NCBI GenBank assembly: GCA_905372875.1 | Contig: CAJPQU010000043.1 | Coordinates: forward strand, 1 to 13,376 | From: an uncultured Schwartzia sp. | GTDB lineage: Bacteria; Bacillota; Negativicutes; Selenomonadales; Selenomonadaceae | Length of the DNA: 13,376 nucleotides | Direction of reading: 5' to 3' | The notes under the pieces: generated by a model | Database searches by the model: none | The model's input: only the letters and a program-made list of their open reading frames with translations | Told to the model about the DNA's origin: nothing | Shown: in pieces, positions 7,238 through 13,376 of the stretch | Position numbering within the stretch: position 1 is the first letter of the stretch | Layout: every line of letters begins with the position of its first letter | Translations under genes and position numbers: made by a program

Positions 7238-7417
7238 ATGAGTGATTACCCTCTCTCGGCCGCCAATCTACTCGGCTTCACCGCGACCATCACCGCGCTG
7301 TGTATGATAAGAGCCGTGAAAAAACAAGGCGGATCGACCCGCCGGCAGCTTCCAAAATCAATCATATCCGCCAAAGTAAAAGCTCCGCCGAAAAATCGGC
7401 GGAGCTTTTTGTGTTGA
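7238..7417 (+). CDS. Possible small protein, 59 residues
   Basis: Short frame that starts nine bases after the regulator's stop codon. The first 25 residues are mildly hydrophobic (LSAANLLGFTATITALCMI) and are followed by a basic stretch (RAVKKQ), which would fit a one-helix membrane peptide. The nearest Shine-Dalgarno-like sequence (AAGGAG, 7218-7223) is 14 bases from the ATG, too far for good initiation. The last third of the frame is read through the terminator hairpin, which argues against a real gene. I do not recognise it. Confidence 0.2.
   Translation: MSDYPLSAANLLGFTATITALCMIRAVKKQGGSTRRQLPKSIISAKVKAPPKNRRSFLC
7378..7410. terminator. Bidirectional terminator between convergent genes
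   Basis: Perfect 14-bp stem, 7378-7391 with 7396-7409, and an AAAA loop. The A-run before it and the T-run after it (7406-7410) let it work in both directions, for the DeoR-type gene on the plus strand and the DUF4127 gene on the minus strand, whose stop codon is 16 bases away. A weaker GGCGG/CCGCC hairpin lies at 7328-7343. Confidence 0.9.
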
Positions 7418-7425
7418 GAACTGCG

Positions 7426-9072
7426 TTACGAGGCCGCAAGTCGGGCCTTGTATTCCTGATAAGCAAAGGGACGGGGAAAGGTGAACCGCGCTTCGAACAT
7501 GCGGTTCCAAGGGAATGTAACTGTGAGATACGGCAGATCCCCGAAGGGCGGCAGATTATCTTCGCAGAAGCGCTGCATGAGTTTCGTCGCCCGCAGGGCC
7601 GCCGCCTCCCGACGCTCATCCAAACTGGAATAAGCGCCGCTGGCGCGGAACCATCCCAGCTGGCGGGCCACGATCCCCCGCACGTTGGCCTGATAGACCC
7701 AATCATCCAGATAGCGGCGTAAAAGGAGCTGATCGTAAGCCTCCGGCTCCATCTTCGACGACAGCATCCCCTGACAGAGGACAAAACCGGTACTGTTTGT
7801 CGCCGTATTCCAGCCGGAATAGGCCCGCAGCTGAAAGAGGAGATCCCGCGTTTTCAAGGCTTCCATCAAGGCGTTGTCCGCCCCGTTGGCAAAAGCGATA
7901 TCCGCCACGCAGGTTGGCCCCGCCGCTACGCTCTCCGCCACCAAATCGACGAAATACTTCGTTCCCTCACGGGGTTTAATGTCGTTCGTACGATCGTTGG
8001 CTTCATAGGTTTTACCATTGGGGTTCGTGTTGACGCAGAGGACGAAGTCGGCATTCTTCGGCGACGTTACCAAAAGCGCCCCCGTAGCCGTAACGTGAGC
8101 TTTAATAGTATCGGAAATCTTTTCGTCGGAGTAAGTCGGAACCGTGTTGCCGCCCCGCCCCCAATTATATTTCACGTAAACGAAAGGGACCGTACGCGTC
8201 CAGTCGTTGACAGCCCGCGTAAGCATCATTAAGGCGAATTCGTCGATCCCGGCCATGGCCTGAAAGCGTGATGGCCCTAAATCCTCCCCCAAGGCGGCGA
8301 GTTTTCGGCTCTCCATGTGTGTCTGGGAATACGGCGCGTTGTCATCGCGCCCCAGCGCCAGATAATCAAAGATCCCCTCCCGGGTCAGCGCGATGAGCCC
8401 CTCGCTGGCTCGAAAATTCTTATTGCGGCGCGCCAGCCAATCTTCGAGGGCTGCCTCGGGAATGAGCCTTTGTAAAAAACCATACTCTTTCTTTTCCCGA
8501 CGCGTCAATCCGTCTGTTTCCTGCTTGTCGCTCAGCGCCGTAAAGCGGAAGATATCCCCGCCGTAGTTGGCGTAGTAGCCCGGTTCTTCCCCGCCGGAGG
8601 CTTCCGCCGAACGCGGCGTCCGCATGATAGACCCGAAAACGTAGAGATGAAGATGCGGGTGCCGTGCCTTAAAAGCCCGAAACTTATTCAATCGAGCTTC
8701 AATGACGGCGGGTGTGTAAGTATGCTTGCGCGAACCTACCAAGCTGCCATAGAGAAGAGTATCGGAAGAAATGACGGCGATGTTAGCCGTAGGCGCTTCT
8801 TTTTCCAGCCACTCCCAAACTGCTTCGGGATCCCCTAAGACGCCCCGGCTGCCAAGGAGCTCATCCGGCGGAACAGCGATGTCCCAATGCATCATGCGCA
8901 GGGTATCCGCTGTCTGTTCGTCGGAAATGGGGCGGTTATCATGGGGCACAAAGAGCACCCGAGGCTTTTCCGGATGCGGGTCAATTTTTTTCGCTGCTGC
9001 CAGTGTCGGGGAAAAGAAGAGGCAGAAAAACAGCAAAAGCATCGTCAATTTTGTAAAAAAATGTGCCTTCAT
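7426..9072 (-). CDS. Exported DUF4127 family protein
   Basis: Member of the uncharacterised DUF4127 family; function unknown. Of 548 residues, the first 27 or so form a signal peptide (basic start, hydrophobic core LLLFFCLFF, small residues LAAA before the mature KKIDP). There is no clear lipobox, so the mature protein should be periplasmic or exported. Recognisable blocks are RVLFVPHDNRP (38-48), SSDTLLYGSLVGSRKH (102-117), and further on ALGRDDNAPYS and KYNWGRGGNTVPTYSDEKI, rich in Asp, His, Arg and Asn, as in an enzyme site or metal site. This last point is only an impression. The ATG overlaps the stop codon of the DUF2225 gene by four bases (ATGA), and GAGGAG lies six bases upstream, so the two are translationally coupled. 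It ends just before a strong terminator. Confidence 0.85.
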   Translation of the reverse strand: MKAHFFTKLTMLLLFFCLFFSPTLAAAKKIDPHPEKPRVLFVPHDNRPISDEQTADTLRMMHWDIAVPPDELLGSRGVLGDPEAVWEWLEKEAPTANIAVISSDTLLYGSLVGSRKHTYTPAVIEARLNKFRAFKARHPHLHLYVFGSIMRTPRSAEASGGEEPGYYANYGGDIFRFTALSDKQETDGLTRREKKEYGFLQRLIPEAALEDWLARRNKNFRASEGLIALTREGIFDYLALGRDDNAPYSQTHMESRKLAALGEDLGPSRFQAMAGIDEFALMMLTRAVNDWTRTVPFVYVKYNWGRGGNTVPTYSDEKISDTIKAHVTATGALLVTSPKNADFVLCVNTNPNGKTYEANDRTNDIKPREGTKYFVDLVAESVAAGPTCVADIAFANGADNALMEALKTRDLLFQLRAYSGWNTATNSTGFVLCQGMLSSKMEPEAYDQLLLRRYLDDWVYQANVRGIVARQLGWFRASGAYSSLDERREAAALRATKLMQRFCEDNLPPFGDLPYLTVTFPWNRMFEARFTFPRPFAYQEYKARLAAS

Positions 9073-9758
9073 TTTCTCTCCTCACGAATGTCCTGCCAGA
9101 GATCCCGCGCCCGGTCGTAGAGCTTCGGCTCCACGTCCCGCAGATCCTGATCGCCGATGAGGCGGCTCAATGTCTGGATCGCCGGCTCGATCTCCCCCAT
9201 GAGATAATAGCAAGCGCCGGAAAGATAAATGGCCATGGAATCCGTCAGGGGGCCGATGGGATACCGCTCGCGCATCACCGATTCCGTGTAAAGCTCCGCC
9301 GCCTTTTGAAGATAGGGCTTTTCCTCCGCTTTTTCTTCGTCGTCCTTTCCCCCGGTGCGATAGACCCACGCCAGTTTCAGGTAGAGGCCCGCCCGATGAG
9401 CCAGGGATTCTTCCAGCATCTCCGAATAGTAAATGGCCAGCTTATAGGAGGCCACCGCTTCCGGCAGACCGCGCTGTTCATGAAACTTGAAGCCCACCTT
9501 GTGCTTGACCAAAAATTCGCTGAGCGTCTTCTTATGTTTTTCCGGCATATAGGCCAGGAAGGTATTCTCATCCGCCGCGTACCCGCAATGCTCGCAGACC
9601 CAGATCGTGTAAAAATAAGGATTGATATCCCGGTAATGGGTGCAGTAATCCCAATCCGTCTTCTCCACAATGAGCCGCGATTTCACCTTGACGATCCGGC
9701 TCGTCTCGCCGCAAACCGGGCACGGCTTACGGACCACATACGTATGTTCTTCCGCCAT
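9069..9758 (-). CDS. DUF2225 family zinc-ribbon/TPR-like protein
   Basis: Uncharacterised cytoplasmic protein of the DUF2225 family. The N-terminal zinc-ribbon part has CPVC (C13, C16), C39 and H41 in DYCTHYRDINPY, and CEHC (C55, C58), enough to bind one or two metal ions. Residues from about 80 to 229 are helical with TPR-like character (AVASYKLAIYYSEML, HRAGLYLKLAWVYR, AIYLSGACYYLMGEIEPAIQ), which suggests a protein-interaction scaffold. The frame opens at a GTG (9767), but that codon overlaps the AAGGAG; the ATG at 9758 is eight bases after it and is the sensible start, giving 229 residues. The gene is coupled to the exported DUF4127 gene by a four-base overlap, so the two products may work in one process. 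That process is not known. Confidence 0.85.
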   Translation of the reverse strand: MAEEHTYVVRKPCPVCGETSRIVKVKSRLIVEKTDWDYCTHYRDINPYFYTIWVCEHCGYAADENTFLAYMPEKHKKTLSEFLVKHKVGFKFHEQRGLPEAVASYKLAIYYSEMLEESLAHRAGLYLKLAWVYRTGGKDDEEKAEEKPYLQKAAELYTESVMRERYPIGPLTDSMAIYLSGACYYLMGEIEPAIQTLSRLIGDQDLRDVEPKLYDRARDLWQDIREERK

Positions 9759-9869
9759 TTTCTCCACTCCTTGACAAAGAAATACCCCCGGCCGCGGACT
9801 CTCCCCCTGCGGAACAACAAAATGAGGGCCGTCGTCGTAAACCGATTCTTAAAATTTTCTCCGCTCTAT

Positions 9870-9899
9870 AGCATAGCACAAACCGGACGGAAAATCCAA
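9870..9899 (-). promoter_or_regulatory. Candidate promoter of the DUF2225-DUF4127 operon
   Basis: On the minus strand TTGGAT (9899-9894), an 18-base spacer, and TATGCT (9875-9870) preceded by TGC, an extended -10. The leader would be about 105 bases. I see no convincing terminator between the GH13-GH77 stop codon and this point, so read-through from that gene is also possible. Confidence 0.4.
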
Positions 9900-9925
9900 A
9901 AAATCATCGCCGCCTGCATCAAAAA

Positions 9926-12900
9926 TCATCGTCGATACCGATCGCACAACGCTTTCAGCCGTTTGGCTAAAAGAGGCGTCAAGGCCGCGTGGCGGAGACG
10001 CCAACGCCAATTGATGCCGCCCACGGTGCCGGGCCGATTCATTCGCGCCGCGCTCCCTAAGCCCAAAAGGTCCTGTGCGGGGACAATCGCCAACCGGGCG
10101 TCGGAAGCATATAAAATTTCCATTAGGCGGGCGGCCATCTCCGCGCCGGAAGCTTCCCGCGCGAAACCGCTATACGCCGAAAGCCGCCTCTGCTCTTCCC
10201 CAGTCAGCTCTTCCTCATACCAACCGGCGACAGTATTATTGTCATGGGTGCCGGTATAAGCAATGCAGTCCTCGGGAAGAGCAGCCCCCACCCGCGGGGT
10301 CCCGTTGCCGAAGAGTTCAAATTGGAGCACCTTCATCCCGGGAAGCCCCCAAGCTTTCCGCAGTTCTTTCACTCCTTCGGTGACAACGCCCAAATCCTCC
10401 GCCACAAAGGGAAGCGTCCCCAAAGCGCTTTTTACGGCTGCGAGGAAATCTCCTCCGGGCCCCTTCACCCAGCGCCCTTCCACGGCAGTTTGCGCTGTGC
10501 CGTCTATCTCCCAATAAGCTTCTAACCCTCGGAAATGATCGATGCGCAGACGATCCACCCGGGTCAAGGCGTGACGGAAACGGTCGATCCACCACTGATA
10601 GCCGGTCTTTTTCAGCGCATCCCAATCGTACTGAGGATTCCCCCAGAGCTGCCCGTCGGCCGAAAAATAATCTGGCGGCACCCCCGCCACCGTGCGCGAG
10701 CGCCCCTTCTCGTCGATTTGAAAAAACTCGGGATGCTGCCAGACGTCAGCACTGTCTGCCGCCAAAAAGAGGGGCATATCTCCTAACAAAGTGATGCCGC
10801 GGCCATTCGCATAGCGGCGCAGCGCCGCCCACTGCTGCGCGAAACAATACTGTTGAAACTTAACGTAGTCCATCTCCCGGCGCACCCGGCGCGTCTGGGC
10901 CGCGATGGCATCCGGCTCCCGACGGCGAAGCGCCGGCGGCCATTCGTACCAGGGGCGCCCTTGTGCCTGGCGGCGAGTGGCTTCGTAGAGAGCGTATCCC
11001 TCCAGCCAGGCGTTCTCCTGACGGCAGAACATCTCGTACTCTTCAGACGGCGCGGCACAAAACCGTTCCCACGCGCGGCGCAAAAGCTGCTCCTGGTAAT
11101 CCGTCTCTTCTGGGCAGCACTCCTCCGAACGCGGCAGCAATTCTTCCTCTTTGAGCCAGCCCCATTCCTTCAGCCAATCAGGCGCAATCAGGCGCGGATC
11201 CCCCGCAAACGCCGAAGGCGACGCGTAGGGAGAGCCATCGCCGCGCACCGGCCCCAAGGGGAGAATCTGCCAAACCTTCTGCCCCGCCGCCACCAAAAAA
11301 TCAACAAATTCATAAGCTGTCGGTCCTAAATTTCCCGCTCCGTAAGGCGTGGAAAGCGACGTAGGATGGAGCAGGATACCCGCCGCGCGCGGCGCCGCCT
11401 CTCGCTCTTCCTGCCATATCCCGCCGGCAAGAGGCGGCAGGGAAAACGTCAAGGCGCCATCACGTCCCGCCACATAGGGAACATCCCCTTCTTTTTCTCC
11501 CGTCGTCAGCATCGCTTGAAATTTCCCCGACGCGAAGTCTTCCAGGGCGACGGACACCGTCGCCCTGTCTTGTCCGCGATTCAGCGCCACGAGAAAAACT
11601 TCGTTTTCTTCCCCTGCACCGAAGATATCCTGCCCCCGGCGGATCAGTCGGGCATAAATATACACCCCGCCCTCCGCATAGAGAGGGATATACTCTCCCG
11701 TGGAAAGAGCCGGATGGGCCCGGCGAAGATGGATCGCCTGCCGCGTCAAGGCCCGCAAATCTTCGTCGCCGCCAGACCAGTCATACGGGGCGCGGTTATA
11801 GGGATCGCGATAACCCTCCATGCCGATCTCGTCCCCATAGTAGACGGAAGGAACGCCGGGATACGTCATCTGCCAGAGGAGAGCCAGCGCCACGCGGGGC
11901 CTCCCCACGGCCGCCGCTTTCCCCGTCAACCGGTAAGATCCCCGTTCCCTCTGGGACATCCCCTCCGGCGCGGGAGCTTCTCCCAAGACAGTGAGAAGCC
12001 GCTCCACGTCGTGGCTTCCCAAGAGATTCATCGACGCGTAGAGATTGTGCGCCGGATAATTCTCCCGCAGGGAGGCTAACCGGCGCTCTGCTTCTGCCCC
12101 ATCGATCTTTCCCAATAAAAACTCAAGCGCCGCTGCCCGGAAGGGATAATTCATGGCGCCGTCGATCTCGTGCCCCGAAAAGTACGCCCGCTGTCTGCCG
12201 TAAGACGTTTTATTGGACGCATCCTCCCAGACTTCGCCGATGAGCACCGCTTCCGGATCGCATTGTTTCAACTCCCGATAAAAGGCCTGGGCAAATTCCG
12301 GCGGCAGCTCGTCGATGACATCCAGGCGCCACCCGCTGATGCCCGCCGCCAGCCAATGACGCAGTACGCTGTCCGGAGCGCGGATGATGAAATCCATATA
12401 AGAAGGCTCCGTTTCCCTGACGTTGGGCAGCGTGGCAAAGCCCCACCAGCTTCGATACGCATTGGGATAGTCCGTGAAATCATACCACGGATAGTAAGGG
12501 GAATCCTTCGACTGATACGCCCCTACGCTGTCATAGCGCCCCAGCCGGTTGAAATAGCGGCTGTTGCTGCCCGTATGGCTGAACACGCCGTCTAAGAGAA
12601 CGCGCATCCCCAGCCTCCGCGCCTCTGTGCACAAAGCACGAAAATCGTCCTCCGTTCCTAAAAGGGGATCGATTTTTTTGTAATCCCCCGTATCGTAGCG
12701 ATGATTGCTCTCCGCCTCAAAGACGGGGTTGAGATAGAGAACGGTGATTCCCAAATCCGCCAGATAGGAAAGGCGCGATCGCATCCCGGCGATGTCTCCA
12801 CCGAAAAAATCGTAAGCCAGGATCTCCCCCGTACTTTCATCCTTATAATACTGAGGCGCATCCTGCCACGAACCGTGAAGGACGGCCCGCGTCTTCTCCG

Positions 12901-13376
12901 GCCAAGCGCTGCCTGCCCGGCAAAAACGATCGGGAAAGATCTGATACATGACGGCGCGGCGAAACCATGCCGGCGTATCTGCCCCCTGATCGTAAACGGT
13001 AATTTGAAAAGAAGGAGGCGGTTCGGCCGCCGTCTCCCCTATGCCTCCCAGGCGCGCCCCATTATTGCCGTAATAGAGCGTCTCGCCATTTACCGTGAGA
13101 ATGAAATAATACCAGACCAAACCGCTCTCTGGGGGCAGCAGGATGGTCGTTCCCAGAAAACAGGCGCCGTCTCGTGCCGCGGACGCAGTCAACGGGTAGA
13201 GCCGTTCCCCCTCGCCGTCCTTCCAGACACGGACCTCTCCTACAGCCGCCTTCGCCCCCGCGATCCGGATGCCCAGCCACAGAGGTGTTCCGGCCGGACG
13301 TGCCCCGGTGGGGAAACGGTAAGCCGCGTCTTGAGAATTATGCGCCAGATAAACTTCCTGCCCCACGCTGTCGTCC
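9926..13376 (-). CDS. GH13-GH77 fusion: neopullulanase/GlgX-like hydrolase plus 4-alpha-glucanotransferase
   Basis: Bifunctional alpha-glucan enzyme, probably for glycogen or maltodextrin debranching and chain rearrangement in the cytoplasm (no signal peptide seen). Numbered from the GTG at 13366: residues 1-125 are a beta-rich N-terminal domain (HNSQDAAYRFPTGARPAGT); 135-540 are the GH13 barrel with DGVFSHTG (259-266), nucleophile D349 (GWRLDV), acid/base E378 (IGEVW) and D453 (GSHDVER); 540-650 are a beta domain; 660-1146 are a complete GH77 (MalQ) domain with HPTSLSTPYG (667-676), nucleophile D943 (RIDHFRG), E990 (AEDLG) and D1042 (GTHDNNT). All catalytic residues are present in both halves. 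The GTG has no ribosome-binding site in view and the frame (DDS) stays open to the edge, so the true start is probably outside and I mark it as 5'-partial. The DUF2225 gene follows after 167 bases. Confidence 0.92.
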   Translation of the reverse strand, partial: DDSVGQEVYLAHNSQDAAYRFPTGARPAGTPLWLGIRIAGAKAAVGEVRVWKDGEGERLYPLTASAARDGACFLGTTILLPPESGLVWYYFILTVNGETLYYGNNGARLGGIGETAAEPPPSFQITVYDQGADTPAWFRRAVMYQIFPDRFCRAGSAWPEKTRAVLHGSWQDAPQYYKDESTGEILAYDFFGGDIAGMRSRLSYLADLGITVLYLNPVFEAESNHRYDTGDYKKIDPLLGTEDDFRALCTEARRLGMRVLLDGVFSHTGSNSRYFNRLGRYDSVGAYQSKDSPYYPWYDFTDYPNAYRSWWGFATLPNVRETEPSYMDFIIRAPDSVLRHWLAAGISGWRLDVIDELPPEFAQAFYRELKQCDPEAVLIGEVWEDASNKTSYGRQRAYFSGHEIDGAMNYPFRAAALEFLLGKIDGAEAERRLASLRENYPAHNLYASMNLLGSHDVERLLTVLGEAPAPEGMSQRERGSYRLTGKAAAVGRPRVALALLWQMTYPGVPSVYYGDEIGMEGYRDPYNRAPYDWSGGDEDLRALTRQAIHLRRAHPALSTGEYIPLYAEGGVYIYARLIRRGQDIFGAGEENEVFLVALNRGQDRATVSVALEDFASGKFQAMLTTGEKEGDVPYVAGRDGALTFSLPPLAGGIWQEEREAAPRAAGILLHPTSLSTPYGAGNLGPTAYEFVDFLVAAGQKVWQILPLGPVRGDGSPYASPSAFAGDPRLIAPDWLKEWGWLKEEELLPRSEECCPEETDYQEQLLRRAWERFCAAPSEEYEMFCRQENAWLEGYALYEATRRQAQGRPWYEWPPALRRREPDAIAAQTRRVRREMDYVKFQQYCFAQQWAALRRYANGRGITLLGDMPLFLAADSADVWQHPEFFQIDEKGRSRTVAGVPPDYFSADGQLWGNPQYDWDALKKTGYQWWIDRFRHALTRVDRLRIDHFRGLEAYWEIDGTAQTAVEGRWVKGPGGDFLAAVKSALGTLPFVAEDLGVVTEGVKELRKAWGLPGMKVLQFELFGNGTPRVGAALPEDCIAYTGTHDNNTVAGWYEEELTGEEQRRLSAYSGFAREASGAEMAARLMEILYASDARLAIVPAQDLLGLGSAARMNRPGTVGGINWRWRLRHAALTPLLAKRLKALCDRYRR

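Noticed and set aside
9899..9931. Direct repeat AAAAATCATCG at 9899-9909 and 9921-9931
   Set aside because: Only two copies, 22 bases apart, one of which covers the stop codon of the fusion gene. Low complexity and no matching copies seen elsewhere, so chance is the simplest reading.
9063..10259. 398-residue open frame on the plus strand
   Set aside because: It lies antisense to the DUF2225 gene and the end of the GH13-GH77 gene, both of which have clear family motifs. Its translation is rich in Arg, Pro and Leu with no recognisable domain, as expected for a shadow frame in GC-rich DNA.
11366..12079. 237-residue plus-strand frame
   Set aside because: Antisense to the well-supported GH13 part of the fusion; no start signal and no domain character.

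Overview
The window is about 13.4 kb of GC-rich DNA with tightly packed bacterial genes and short intergenic gaps, none over 300 bases. The gene content suggests an anaerobic, diderm Firmicute of the class Negativicutes. The pointers are an Mrp/hydrogenase-type antiporter subunit, a CobT-type lower-ligand activating enzyme built as a tandem fusion, a DUF2225 protein next to a secreted DUF4127 protein, and a GH13-GH77 fusion. This assignment rests on gene content and family knowledge, not on a marker gene or a search.

Layout, left to right. (1) Positions 1-1092 (+): the 3' part of a membrane proton/sodium antiporter subunit of the MrpD/NuoN/HyfB superfamily. (2) 1114-1198: a structured RNA element or terminator with an 11-bp closing stem and a large loop. 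(3) 1267-3171 (+): a 634-residue protein made of an apparently catalytic CobT half and a shortened, degenerate CobT half that lacks the catalytic glutamate. It looks like a natural ArsA-ArsB-type fusion and is the most interesting object in the window. (4) 3259-4845 (-) and 5100-6191 (+): divergent serA and serC, the first two steps of serine synthesis from 3-phosphoglycerate. They share a 254-bp intergenic region with two back-to-back sigma-70-like promoters. (5) 6464-7228 (+): a stand-alone DeoR-family repressor with its own extended -10 promoter and palindromes that could serve autoregulation. (6) 7426-9758 (-): a translationally coupled pair, a zinc-ribbon/TPR-like DUF2225 protein followed by an exported DUF4127 protein. 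(7) 9926-13376 (-): a large GH13-GH77 fusion (neopullulanase/GlgX-like hydrolase plus 4-alpha-glucanotransferase) for glycogen or maltodextrin breakdown. Its N-terminus lies at or just past the window edge.

The genes do not form one pathway. They are several small, mostly separately terminated transcription units: cobamide lower-ligand attachment, serine biosynthesis, alpha-glucan breakdown, a sugar-phosphate-type regulator, and an uncharacterised envelope-related pair. Strong hairpins lie after serC, after the DeoR gene (shared with the convergent DUF4127 gene) and after serA. I saw no insertion sequence, phage gene, tRNA, rRNA or CRISPR array.
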